A stretch of 64,000 bases of DNA. It comes from Tamlana sp. 2_MG-2023 (lineage in GTDB: Bacteria; Bacteroidota; Bacteroidia; Flavobacteriales; Flavobacteriaceae). A program made the position numbers and the translations under genes. Below are positions 46,064-53,811 of the stretch, in pieces (position 1 is the stretch's first letter; each line of letters starts with the position of its first letter). The stretch lies in the NCBI RefSeq assembly GCF_030548465.1, contig NZ_JAUOSF010000005.1, positions 124,001 through 188,000 of the forward strand. Reading direction: 5' to 3'. The notes below the pieces were generated by a model. The model was not told the origin of the DNA and made no database searches. It saw nothing but the letters and a program-made list of their open reading frames with translations.

Positions 46064-46455
46064 GATTTAGGAATTCAATATTTTTCAAAGAAATATTAAA
46101 AATTAGTTATTAAAACGGTTAAAATATTAAGTTATTATCAATAATCAAAACATTGATGCTAATAGGGTAAAATAGTTTAGGTGGATGTATAGTAGGCTTT
46201 TTTAGTTATATAGATTATTGGAAGTGTTTTGTGTTTTATTGAGTTGAAATCTATAAAATATACGGTTAAATGTTTCAAATATATTTAGTTAAAACGCTGT
46301 AAGTCAGTATTGTAAATTCACAGGCATTTTTTATATACGCATAGGCAAATGAATAAGTTCTGTTTCATATAATTTTAGCAGACTCTTACCAAGTAATTTA
46401 TTTAACCCGAGTTAAAGAATACGCTTTAACTCAAAAACTAAACACTAAACTTAAT
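46064..46455. other. Divergent regulatory region, HTCS / GH16, 392 bp
   Basis: AT-rich DNA between the start codons of the regulator and the glycanase. It holds a 9+9 perfect inverted repeat close to the GH16 start (46409-46432) and a shorter A/T-only inverted repeat near the HTCS start (AATATTT/AAATATT, 46077-46097). I see no perfect TAnnTTTG element for GH16, which fits an activator-dependent promoter. Confidence 0.55.
46409..46432. promoter_or_regulatory. Inverted repeat upstream of the GH16 gene
   Basis: GAGTTAAAG and CTTTAACTC are separated by 6 bases, ending 23 bases before the GH16 ATG. No T-run follows, so it is not a terminator. Possible operator or mRNA leader hairpin. Confidence 0.55.
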
Positions 46456-47991
46456 ATGAAAACAATTAATTTTTTTACGCTTGTACTTTTGCTTTTTATA
46501 AGTGCGAGTTACGCACAGCAACCAGTTGGATTAAACGGAAATTGGGATTTACAGCCTGATTTTTCAGATGAATTTAATAATGGGTTGAATACCAATAAAT
46601 GGGATCATAATCCAAACGATTGGGGGCCATGGTCTTGGGAGCCTAGGCATACCGTCGTTAACAACGGTAATTTGAAATTAACTCTAGACTGGGATAAGCA
46701 TACTAGAGGGAATAATGAGCTGTATTTTACTTCAGGAATTATTAGAAGTAAAAAGGATATTAAATATGGGTATTTTGAAGTCAAGATGAAAGGTGCTTCT
46801 CGCCACCCTGGTGTTTGTCCAGCATTTTGGACTTACAGTATAGCTCAAGATGTTAAAGTGATTAACGGAAAGCGCGTGAAGTATAACGAAATTGATTTTC
46901 CAGAAATCCAGCAACGCCAGCGAAATGTAAATCTCATAGATTGGAATATTATTCGTGCCGATGATGCTAGACCTCAAAAAAGAACTTCTGTTAGAAAAAC
47001 CACAGGAGGTGGGCTCGGACCATCCTTCGACCCTAGAAACGCTTACCATGTTTATGGGTGCTTGTGGGAAGAGGATAAAATTGAATTCTATATTGATGGT
47101 GTTAAAGTAGCTACAGGAGATCCTACGGAGTCTGTTTATCAAAAACATTTTCAACGTTTGGTAATTTCCTTAGGGTTACGTGAGCCTTATTATGAATATG
47201 TAAATGGTACAAGAGTTGCTACAGAAACAAATACGAAGCCATCAGGTTTTCCAACTACCATGCACGTCGATTATGTGAGAACGTGGAAACGTGGTAGCGG
47301 AAATACAGGAGGTGGTGGAGGAAGCTCTACTGGTTGTGCTTCAGCGTGGAAGGCAAATGCCACTTATTCTGTTGGTGAAGAAGTGTCATATCAAGGAAAA
47401 AAATGGAATTGGAAGTCGCAAACTCCAGGAAATTGTACGCCTGGGGCATGTGGTAGATGGCGTGATTTAGGTACTTGTGATTCCAGTTCAGGAGGTGGTG
47501 CTGGATCTACATCTTGTGCACCTGTATGGAGTGCCAATGGAACATATTCATTAGGTGACGAAATACTATATCAGGGAAAAAAATGGAATTGGAAATCAAG
47601 AACTCCTGGAAACTGTACACCTGTGTCATGTGGTAGATGGCGCGATTTAGGAACTTGTAGTGCGACAAATAAGGGGGAAGCTACTAAAGCTAGTGATGTT
47701 TCTAACTATGTTGGAAACGGTGTTTTAGAGTCTGAAATGTCTGAAGAAATGAAAGGTTTTGGGCCTTCTGGAGTGATTACTATAGATTATAATAGGGCTA
47801 GTAAGTCTATAAGTATTGTTTCTGATGGTTTGGCTACTGTAAATGTTTATAGTTTACAAGGAGCTATCATATTAAAGCAGTCGTTTCAAGATGATACACA
47901 ATTGGATATTAGTCATTTAGCCCAAGGGTTGTATGTTATACAAGTGGCCAATGACGTAAATTCTATTTCAAAAAAGGTGGCTATTAAATAG
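46456..47991 (+). CDS. Secreted GH16 family glycanase with two CBM5/12-like modules and type IX sorting domain
   Basis: A 511-residue exported enzyme. The signal peptide ends at SYAQ (residue 20). The GH16 domain is at about 30-278, with the catalytic ExDxxE motif E145-I-D147-F-P-E150; nucleophile and acid/base are both present. The Gly-rich linker [12 protein letters not shown] follows. Two near-identical modules of about 48 residues (C294 and C354 starts) show Y-x-x-G-(E/D)-E-(V/I)-x-Y-x-G-K-K-W-N-W-K and W-R-D-L-G-T-C, similar to chitin/polysaccharide-binding CBM5/12 but with extra cysteines. The type A type IX sorting tail is at 440-511. It likely cleaves an algal or other beta-glucan/galactan outside the cell; exact substrate unclear. 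Under control of the divergent HTCS. Confidence 0.88.
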   Translation: MKTINFFTLVLLLFISASYAQQPVGLNGNWDLQPDFSDEFNNGLNTNKWDHNPNDWGPWSWEPRHTVVNNGNLKLTLDWDKHTRGNNELYFTSGIIRSKKDIKYGYFEVKMKGASRHPGVCPAFWTYSIAQDVKVINGKRVKYNEIDFPEIQQRQRNVNLIDWNIIRADDARPQKRTSVRKTTGGGLGPSFDPRNAYHVYGCLWEEDKIEFYIDGVKVATGDPTESVYQKHFQRLVISLGLREPYYEYVNGTRVATETNTKPSGFPTTMHVDYVRTWKRGSGNTGGGGGSSTGCASAWKANATYSVGEEVSYQGKKWNWKSQTPGNCTPGACGRWRDLGTCDSSSGGGAGSTSCAPVWSANGTYSLGDEILYQGKKWNWKSRTPGNCTPVSCGRWRDLGTCSATNKGEATKASDVSNYVGNGVLESEMSEEMKGFGPSGVITIDYNRASKSISIVSDGLATVNVYSLQGAIILKQSFQDDTQLDISHLAQGLYVIQVANDVNSISKKVAIK

Positions 47992-48018
47992 TAAAACTTA
48001 AAACTTGTTTAAGTTTTG

Positions 48019-48054
48019 AATCTCAGGTTAATATTTTAATCTGAGATTTTTTTT
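48019..48054 (+). terminator. Terminator of the GH16 gene
   Basis: An 8-bp stem, AATCTCAG at 48019-48026 with CTGAGATT at 48041-48048, is followed by a run of T residues. Confidence 0.75.
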
Positions 48055-48088
48055 GCCTTTTTTTTATGATTGAATTCAAAATTACAAA

Positions 48089-48243
48089 CCCCGCAATAGC
48101 GATTGCAGCGGCATCCTTTTTTGTGCTATACTATAAGTTTGTTTGAGGATGAAAATTTGAAGTGAAGTTAAAAAGTGGGTTGTGTGCTGAAACAGGAAAA
48201 GACAAAAAAGATATAGCGGAAAGCGTGGTGCTTTGCAATTGCC
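48089..48243. repeat. Imperfect long palindrome, MITE-like
   Basis: GCGGCATCCTTTTTTGT at 48108-48124 is mirrored by ACAAAAAAGATATAGCGG at 48202-48219, with looser similarity outward on both sides. The centre is unrelated sequence. It looks like a decayed palindromic element; no coding capacity. Confidence 0.45.
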
Positions 48244-48282
48244 CAAAAGCTATGGTTTGGTATAGAGATAATATAAAGGTTT

Positions 48283-48355
48283 GCCGTTCCTAGGAATCGA
48301 CGAATCTCATGAATAATTAAAAGATTCTTCAGGCGTACCTCTTTCTGGCTGACAA
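48283..48355. repeat. Dispersed 70-bp palindromic repeat, copy A
   Basis: About 75-80% identical by eye to 63136-63208. It has an inner inverted pair GAATCTCAT/AAGATTCTT. The two copies lie downstream of unrelated genes. Confidence 0.7.
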
Positions 48356-48357
48356 AC

Positions 48358-48395
48358 AAAAAACCCCTAGCTAAATGAATAGTAAGGGGTTTTTA
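48358..48395 (-). terminator. Terminator of RNase G
   Basis: AAACCCCT (48361-48368) pairs with AGGGGTTT (48385-48392), with A/T-runs outside. It lies directly after the rng stop on the minus strand. Confidence 0.75.
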
Positions 48396-48397
48396 GG

Positions 48398-49945
48398 TTA
48401 TTTAATTTGATTACCGTCTTTATCGAAAAAGTGGTATTCTAGATATGTGTAAGCATCTCTTGGTAATATTTTTACCCATTTTTTGTGTTCTAAAAACCAT
48501 TTAGAACGCACAGATGGAAGACCTTTTGTTAAGAAGGCTGCTATAAAAGGATGTGTGTTTAGGGTCACCTTTTTGTAGTCTTTTTTGAATAGTTTTTCAA
48601 GATCGAAGTTTATCTTTTGTACGATTCCAATTGGGGCTTCTACTTCGGCTCCGTTGGAAATGCCATCTGGATTTTCTTCACGTGTTTTAATGTTCATTTC
48701 TGGACGCACACGTTGTCTTGTTATTTGTATCAATCCAAATTTACTTGGAGGTAATATTTTGTGTTTGGCTCTATCGTCTTTCATTTCATCGCGAAGATGA
48801 TTAAAAAGCTTCTGCCTGTTTTCGGCACTGGTCATGTCTATAAAATCGACTACAATGATACCACCCATATCACGTAAACGTAATTGTCGGGCCATTTCTG
48901 TAGCTGCGATTAGATTAACTTCTAGTGCGGTGTCCTCTTGATTGTTGGCTTTGTTAGAACGGTTTCCGCTATTTACATCTATAACATGTAGGGCTTCGGT
49001 ATGTTCAATTACCAAATAGGCGCCTTTTGCCATAGAAACGGTTTTGCCAAAGGAGGTTTTAATTTGTCTCTCGATTCCGTGTTTTTCGAAAATCGGAACG
49101 TTTGACTGATACAATTTCACTATTGATTCTTTTTTTGGTGCAATTTCTTGCACATAATCTTTAATTTGATAAAAAAGCGTTTCATCATCAACATGAATAC
49201 TTGTAAAGGTATCGTTGAATATGTCTCGTAGAATAGAAGAGGCTTTATTCATTTCTCCTAATACTTTACTTGGATGATGTGCTTTGTGTAGCTTTTTACA
49301 CATTGCCGTCCAGCGACTAAGCAAATTCTGTAAATCTTTATCTAGTTCTGCTACTTTTTTGCCTTGTGCTACAGTACGAACAATAACGCCAAAACCTGGA
49401 GGAGTAATACTCTTTACCAAGCGTTTAAGGCGGTCCTTTTCTTCGCGATCTTCTATTTTTTGTGAAATAGAAATTCGATTAGAAAAAGGTACTAAAACAA
49501 TATATCGACCGGCAATAGAAAGCTCTGAGCTTATTCTAGGGCCTTTGGTTGATATAGGTTCTTTTACGATTTGAACTAATAGCGACTGATTAGATTTTAA
49601 GGCGTCGACAATTTTGCCGTCTTTCTCAATATCTTTCTCAAATGGGAAATTTTTTAAAGAAAAATCTTTTAGTTTACCTGTGCTTACACGTTTTGTGAAT
49701 TTTAAAAGTGAAGGGAGTTTTGGACCTAAATCATGATAATGCAAAAACGCATCTTTTTCATAACCTACATTTACAAATGCAGCATTTAGTCCTGGAACGG
49801 CTTTTCGTATTTTGGCTATAAACACATCGCCAACAGAGAAGTCGTTACTATCTTCATCCTTTTGTAATTCAATAAGTTTTCCATCTTTTAATAAGGCAAA
49901 ATCAACATTGTCGGAACTAGATCGAATGATCAATTCTTTATCCAT
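48398..49945 (-). CDS. rng: Ribonuclease E/G family protein (RNase G)
   Basis: A 515-residue endoribonuclease. The S1-type RNA-binding domain spans about 35-130 (GDVFIAKIRKAVPGLNAAFVNVGYEKDAFLHY). The RNase H-like/DNase I-like catalytic part has the metal-binding aspartates in VIDVNSGNRS and IIVVDFIDMTS. A C-terminal region includes TRQRVRPEM. It has no long disordered scaffold tail, so it is of RNase G length. It processes 5' monophosphorylated RNAs and rRNA ends. Its upstream region contains two adjacent hairpins (50073-50115). Confidence 0.93.
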   Translation of the reverse strand: MDKELIIRSSSDNVDFALLKDGKLIELQKDEDSNDFSVGDVFIAKIRKAVPGLNAAFVNVGYEKDAFLHYHDLGPKLPSLLKFTKRVSTGKLKDFSLKNFPFEKDIEKDGKIVDALKSNQSLLVQIVKEPISTKGPRISSELSIAGRYIVLVPFSNRISISQKIEDREEKDRLKRLVKSITPPGFGVIVRTVAQGKKVAELDKDLQNLLSRWTAMCKKLHKAHHPSKVLGEMNKASSILRDIFNDTFTSIHVDDETLFYQIKDYVQEIAPKKESIVKLYQSNVPIFEKHGIERQIKTSFGKTVSMAKGAYLVIEHTEALHVIDVNSGNRSNKANNQEDTALEVNLIAATEMARQLRLRDMGGIIVVDFIDMTSAENRQKLFNHLRDEMKDDRAKHKILPPSKFGLIQITRQRVRPEMNIKTREENPDGISNGAEVEAPIGIVQKINFDLEKLFKKDYKKVTLNTHPFIAAFLTKGLPSVRSKWFLEHKKWVKILPRDAYTYLEYHFFDKDGNQIK

Positions 49946-50072
49946 GGTGTTAATTTTTATCCATACAACAAAGTTGAAAGTTGTTTGATAAAGGTTGAAA
50001 AGTTAGAAACTAATAACCAAAAACAAACAACTAACAACTATATAGTATAGATGGATTATACATTATTTTTAT

Positions 50073-50115
50073 CTGGTGAATAAACACCAGACCACAGGAT
50101 TTTTTAAATCCGTGG
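50073..50115 (-). promoter_or_regulatory. Two adjacent hairpins upstream of rng
   Basis: CTGGTG/CACCAG (50073-50078 with 50085-50090) is followed 1 base on by CCAC-GGATTT/AAATCC-GTGG (50092-50115, one bulge). They lie 128-170 bases before the rng start on the minus strand. No T-run follows on either side, so they are not plain terminators. They may be leader structures if the promoter is upstream. Confidence 0.4.
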
Positions 50116-50178
50116 AGTTTTATAAAGCTATTAAAAGCCTTAAAAACTCATTTCAAAGAACTCGTTGTTGTTAAAATC

Positions 50179-50208
50179 AAAAAAAGTAGTTAATCTAACT
50201 ACTTTTTT
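50179..50208 (-). terminator. Terminator of the HU/30-residue protein unit
   Basis: An 8-bp stem (50185-50192 with 50196-50203) has a 3-base loop. A 7-base A-run on the left becomes a T-run on the minus strand. Confidence 0.75.
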
Positions 50209-50211
50209 GAT

Positions 50212-50304
50212 TTATTTTTTCTTCTTGTGACGGTTAGCGCGTCTACGTTTCTTACGTTTGTGCGTCGCTACCTTATGTCTCTTACGTTTTTTACCACTTG
50301 GCAT
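50212..50304 (-). CDS. 30-residue, extremely basic protein, probable ribosome-associated
   Basis: Reads M-P-S-G-K-K-R-K-R-H-K-V-A-T-H-K and continues with Lys, Arg and His to the stop. About two thirds of the residues are basic. ATG at 50304, stop at 50212-50214, with a terminator 4 bases further on. It is too short for usual gene-length cut-offs, but the clean start and stop, the terminator and my memory of the same sequence in other Bacteroidota support it. The composition recalls the bS22/mS38 type of tiny small-subunit ribosomal proteins; that link is inferred. It lies 64 bp downstream of the HU gene. Confidence 0.75.
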   Translation of the reverse strand: MPSGKKRKRHKVATHKRKKRRRANRHKKKK

Positions 50305-50340
50305 AAATAGTGTCTTTTTAAATTAATAATTCGTTTTAAT

Positions 50341-50359
50341 TGCTGAATCGCATTCAGCA
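50341..50359 (-). promoter_or_regulatory. Hairpin between HU gene and 30-residue gene
   Basis: A perfect 8-bp stem TGCTGAAT/ATTCAGCA with a 3-base loop. The minus-strand sequence after it is not a T-run (AATTAAAA), so it may be a processing or stability element rather than a terminator. Confidence 0.4.
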
Positions 50360-50368
50360 TATGCAATC

Positions 50369-50659
50369 TTATTTAACGTCTACATTCGTTTTAACGCCTT
50401 CAACAAAAACTTTTGCAGGCTTGAATGCAGGGATATTATGAGCAGGTATTTTAATAGTTGTATTTTTTGAGATATTTCTACCAGTTTTCTCCGCTCTTGT
50501 TTTAATAATGAAGCTTCCAAAACCTCTTAAGTAAACATTATCACCAGCTTCTAAAGAAGTTTTTACTTCTTCCATAAATGTTTCAACAGTTGCTTGAACA
50601 TCACCTTTTTCAATTCCTAATTTCTCAGAAATTTTTGCTACTAAATCAGCCTTCGTCAT
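50369..50659 (-). CDS. HU/IHF family DNA-binding protein
   Basis: A 96-residue protein with the full HU fold: TKADLVAKISEKLGIEKGDVQ helices, VYLRGFGSFIIKTRAEKTGRN for the beta-arm base, and IPAHNIPAFKPAK for the proline-containing arm tip and closing strand. It binds and bends DNA as a dimer. A TATATTTG promoter element lies 45 bases upstream. It is divergent from mutY. Followed by a gene for a 30-residue basic protein, likely in the same transcript. Confidence 0.92.
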   Translation of the reverse strand: MTKADLVAKISEKLGIEKGDVQATVETFMEEVKTSLEAGDNVYLRGFGSFIIKTRAEKTGRNISKNTTIKIPAHNIPAFKPAKVFVEGVKTNVDVK

Positions 50660-50703
50660 TTTTAATATTTTATTATGGGTTACTATAAATTCTAAAAGGG
50701 ATG

Positions 50704-50736
50704 CAAATATAAGGATTAAATATTCAATATTTCAAA
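50704..50736 (-). promoter_or_regulatory. Promoter of the HU-family gene
   Basis: On the minus strand, TTTG (50733-50736) is followed 21 bases later by TATATTTG (50704-50711), a perfect TAnnTTTG. It lies about 45 bases before the start. Confidence 0.6.
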
Positions 50737-50798
50737 CCTAATTCACTTAAATTTAATATTATAAACGTTTATTTTTACGCGCTCTATTTAAATAATGT

Positions 50799-51839
50799 AT
50801 GATATTTTCAAAAAAGCTAATTAATTGGTATTCAGTAAATAAACGTCAGTTGCCATGGCGAGAAACCAAGAATCCCTATCATATTTGGTTGTCTGAAATT
50901 ATTTTACAGCAAACACAAGTGAATCAGGGGTTACCATTTTATGATGCTTTTATTACTAATTTTCCGTCAGTTTTCGATTTGGCCGCTGCAGAAGAGAGCG
51001 AGGTTTTAAAATTATGGCAAGGTTTGGGGTATTATTCTCGAGCGCGAAATTTACATGCTTCAGCAAAATATGTTGTCAATGAATTGGATGGCGTTTTTCC
51101 AAATACATATAAGGACTTATTAAAATTAAAAGGTGTTGGTGATTATACGGCCAGTGCTATAGCTTCTTTTTGCTTTAATGAAGTCACGCCGGTGGTTGAT
51201 GGCAATGTGTATCGCTTGTTGTCGCGTTATTATGGTATAGATACGGCCATTAATTCAACAAAAGGGGCAAAGGAATTTAAAGCTTTGGCTCATGAGCTTA
51301 TAGATAATAAGAAACCTTCCGAATATAATCAGGCCATTATGGAGTTTGGTGCCATACAATGCAAGCCTAAAAATCCCGACTGTTTGGTTTGTCCGTTTCA
51401 GGAGTCTTGCGTCGCTTTCAACAACAATAGAATAGGTGAGTTGCCAGTGAAAATCAAATCCGCGAAAGCGAAAAAGAAATATTTTAATTTTTTAGTTTTT
51501 ATTGATGAAATTGGTAACACCGTATTAGAGAAACGAGAGGGTAAAGGTATCTGGCAAAACTTGTATCAATTCCCTTTAGTTGAAACTAAAAGTAATTTGG
51601 ATGCTGATGCTTTTGAGGCCAAGTTACAATTGCATGACTATGTAAATGAACAAGATTATAAATGGAGTCAATATAATAAGGAGCCTATTGTACATAAATT
51701 ATCGCATCAACATTTATATACCACATTTTGGATTGTAAATATTAAGGCATTAAAAACAGATGTTATTCCTGTGGAATGCGTTCGAGATTATGCTGTGCCT
51801 ATATTGATAGGTAATTTTATTGAAAGCTTCAATTTTTAG
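50799..51839 (+). CDS. mutY: A/G-specific adenine glycosylase
   Basis: A 346-residue base-excision repair enzyme. Catalytic residues are Glu33 in LSEIILQQTQV and Asp134 in PVVDGNVYRL. The helix-hairpin-helix is LKGVGDYTASAI. The [4Fe-4S] loop has C188, C195, C198 and C204 with spacing C-x6-C-x2-C-x5-C. A C-terminal NUDIX-like domain (from about residue 225, FNFLVFIDEIGNTVL to HKLSHQHLYTTFW) recognises 8-oxoguanine. It removes A mispaired with 8-oxoG. An exact copy of the GC-rich word lies inside the gene, in codons S-A-K-A. Confidence 0.94.
   Translation: MIFSKKLINWYSVNKRQLPWRETKNPYHIWLSEIILQQTQVNQGLPFYDAFITNFPSVFDLAAAEESEVLKLWQGLGYYSRARNLHASAKYVVNELDGVFPNTYKDLLKLKGVGDYTASAIASFCFNEVTPVVDGNVYRLLSRYYGIDTAINSTKGAKEFKALAHELIDNKKPSEYNQAIMEFGAIQCKPKNPDCLVCPFQESCVAFNNNRIGELPVKIKSAKAKKKYFNFLVFIDEIGNTVLEKREGKGIWQNLYQFPLVETKSNLDADAFEAKLQLHDYVNEQDYKWSQYNKEPIVHKLSHQHLYTTFWIVNIKALKTDVIPVECVRDYAVPILIGNFIESFNF
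51460..51470 (+). repeat. CCGCGAAAGCG word, copy 5 (exact)
   Basis: Exact copy inside mutY, sense orientation, followed by AAAAAG. It falls in the basic linker before the C-terminal domain. Confidence 0.7.
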
Positions 51840-51957
51840 CGTTTTTTGAAACCTATTATATGTATGGTGGTTGGCATAGAATTTCTTATTTTCGAGGCTT
51901 AAGGTTTAAGTCGTCACATTTTTTTCTTAATTTTAAAATCATGTGAAGCATTTAAAC

Positions 51958-51965
51958 TAATTTTG
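51958..51965 (+). promoter_or_regulatory. Promoter -7 element for ssb
   Basis: TAATTTTG matches TAnnTTTG and ends 23 bases before the ssb ATG. No clear -33 box. Confidence 0.45.
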
Positions 51966-51988
51966 CTTTTCTAATTTTAAAACAAATT

Positions 51989-52453
51989 ATGTCAGGAACG
52001 TTAAATAAAGTGATGCTTATTGGGCATTTAGGTGATGAAGTAAAAATGCACTATTTTGAAGGTGGTAATTGCATTGGGCGATTTCCTTTGGCTACAAACG
52101 AAACCTATACCAATAGACAAACTAACGAGCGCGTAACAAATACCGAATGGCATAATATAGTTGTTAGAAATAAGGGGGCTGAAATTTGTGAAAAGTATTT
52201 AAGTAAAGGTGATAAAGTTTATGTTGAAGGTCGTTTAAAAACCAGAAAATGGATGGACGATAAGGGATTAGAGCGTTATTCTACCGAAATTCATTGTAAT
52301 GATTTTACTTTTTTAACCACAAAAAAAGAAAGTGGTTCTAATACGAATACCAATACTAATCAAGCAACATCTCAAAACACTGAAACTTCTGCGAAACCTG
52401 AGCCTGTGCAAAAGCCTAGCGAAGAAGGTGCTGAAGATGATCTTCCATTTTAA
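51989..52453 (+). CDS. ssb: Single-stranded DNA-binding protein
   Basis: A 154-residue protein with an OB fold at 1-110 (LNKVMLIGHLGDEVKMHYFEGG, TEWHNIVVRNKGAEICEKYLSKGDKVYVEGRL). A Thr/Asn/Gln/Glu-rich disordered linker follows, and the acidic tip D-D-L-P-F that recruits repair and replication proteins. It binds single-stranded DNA as a tetramer. Complete. The next gene, gldE, starts 50 bp downstream on the same strand. Confidence 0.94.
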   Translation: MSGTLNKVMLIGHLGDEVKMHYFEGGNCIGRFPLATNETYTNRQTNERVTNTEWHNIVVRNKGAEICEKYLSKGDKVYVEGRLKTRKWMDDKGLERYSTEIHCNDFTFLTTKKESGSNTNTNTNQATSQNTETSAKPEPVQKPSEEGAEDDLPF

Positions 52454-52503
52454 TATGAAAACAATGATTTTTCAAGATTTAAGTTTAACTAAACCAATAG
52501 CCA

Positions 52504-53811
52504 TTGGATCCTGATCCTGCCAGTTTAATGTCCTTATTTATAGTCAAAGACCTTCCTGTAGTGCTTGGCTTTATTTTATTGTTTGTCCTTTTGGTGTGCT
52601 CTGCACTCATTTCTGGCGCTGAAGTAGCGCTCTTTTCTTTAAATAGGGGTGATATAGAAGTGGGCGGTGAGCAGAAATCAAGGCGCATTCAAATTATTGA
52701 AAAACTTTTAGAACGTCCTAAGAAATTATTGGCCACGATTTTAGTTGCTAATAACTTTATAAATATTGCCGTGGTTATTTTATTCGCTTTTTTAGGGGAT
52801 ATTATGTTTGGCCATTTGGCAAATCCGCAGCTTAAATTTCTTATTGAAGTTGTTGTTGTTACTTTTTTAATTTTATTATTTGGTGAAATATTGCCAAAAA
52901 TTTATGCGAGCAGAAACAATTTAAAGTTTGCCGTTTTTATGGCTTACCCGTTGAAAGTGTTGGATTTTTTATTGTCTCCGATAAGTTTACCTATGCGTAG
53001 TGTGACCTTGGGAATACATAGTAAACTTGGGAAACAAAAATCGAATATTAGTGTTGATCAGTTGTCACAAGCATTAGAGCTTACCAGTGAAGAAGATACA
53101 ACCAAAGAGGAGCATAAAATTTTAAAAGGTATTGTGTCCTTCGGAAACACCGATACGAAACAAGTTATGCGTCCGCGTATAGATATTTTTGCTTTAAATA
53201 TTGATCAGAAATATGCCGATATCATGCCGGAAATTGTGGCAAACGGTTATTCTCGAATTCCTGTATTTCGTGATAGTGTCGATACGATTGAAGGGATTTT
53301 ATATGTGAAAGATCTATTGCCATACATTGATAGAAAGCAATTTGATTGGACGAGCTTATTACGTGATCCGTTTTTTGTTCCAGAGAACAAGAAGTTGGAT
53401 GATTTAATGACCGAATTTCAAGAGAAAAAAGTGCATTTAGCTGTTGTGGTTGATGAATATGGCGGAACTTCAGGACTAATTTCATTAGAAGATATTATTG
53501 AAGAAATTGTAGGCGATATTAGTGATGAGTTTGATGATGAAGATTTAACCTATTCAAAACTAGACGACCATAATTATGTTTTTGAAGGTAAAACGGCATT
53601 AAAAGACTTTTATAAAATTATCAAGATTGAAGATGAAACCGTTTTTGAATCTAAAAAAGGTGAAGCCGAAACCATTGCAGGTTTTGTTTTAGAAATTTCA
53701 GGGAGTTTCCCAAAGCTAAACAGTAAAATAAATTTTGAAAATTACGTTTTTACTATTGAAGCTTTGGATAAAAAACGTATCAAGCTTGTAAAATTTACAA
53801 TTAAAGAATGA
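52504..53811 (+). CDS. gldE: Gliding motility protein GldE (CorC/HlyC type)
   Basis: A 435-residue membrane protein starting with TTG at 52504. An in-frame TAG six bases upstream (52498-52500) limits the start, and the N-terminal D-P-D-P looks like that of relatives; the ATG at 52528 is the alternative. It has a DUF21 membrane region with three to four helices (about 15-40, 78-105, 112-135), two CBS domains (about 215-335) and a CorC/HlyC C-terminal domain (about 350-432, NYVFEGKTALKDF). GldE is a partner of GldD in flavobacterial gliding motility and type IX secretion. It overlaps gldD by 4 bases. Confidence 0.9.
   Translation: MDPDPASLMSLFIVKDLPVVLGFILLFVLLVCSALISGAEVALFSLNRGDIEVGGEQKSRRIQIIEKLLERPKKLLATILVANNFINIAVVILFAFLGDIMFGHLANPQLKFLIEVVVVTFLILLFGEILPKIYASRNNLKFAVFMAYPLKVLDFLLSPISLPMRSVTLGIHSKLGKQKSNISVDQLSQALELTSEEDTTKEEHKILKGIVSFGNTDTKQVMRPRIDIFALNIDQKYADIMPEIVANGYSRIPVFRDSVDTIEGILYVKDLLPYIDRKQFDWTSLLRDPFFVPENKKLDDLMTEFQEKKVHLAVVVDEYGGTSGLISLEDIIEEIVGDISDEFDDEDLTYSKLDDHNYVFEGKTALKDFYKIIKIEDETVFESKKGEAETIAGFVLEISGSFPKLNSKINFENYVFTIEALDKKRIKLVKFTIKE

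Larger units (their letters stand above)
47992..48397. other. Intergenic region, 406 bp, rich in repeats
   Basis: Between the convergent GH16 and RNase G genes. It contains the GH16 terminator, an imperfect palindromic element (about 48089-48243), a copy of the 70-bp GGAATC repeat (48283-48355) and the RNase G terminator. The open frame across 48168-48359 on the minus strand is made of these repeats and is not a gene. Confidence 0.6.

Noticed and set aside
41948-47991. Full polysaccharide utilisation locus
   Set aside because: No SusC/SusD pair or second glycosidase between the regulator and the flanking housekeeping genes.
48168-48359. 63-codon open frame on the minus strand
   Set aside because: Lies wholly within intergenic repeats; the coding look comes from the palindromes.
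52455-52514. 19-codon frame between ssb and gldE as a possible leader peptide
   Set aside because: No codon bias, ribosome signal or attenuator hairpin supports it; probably chance.
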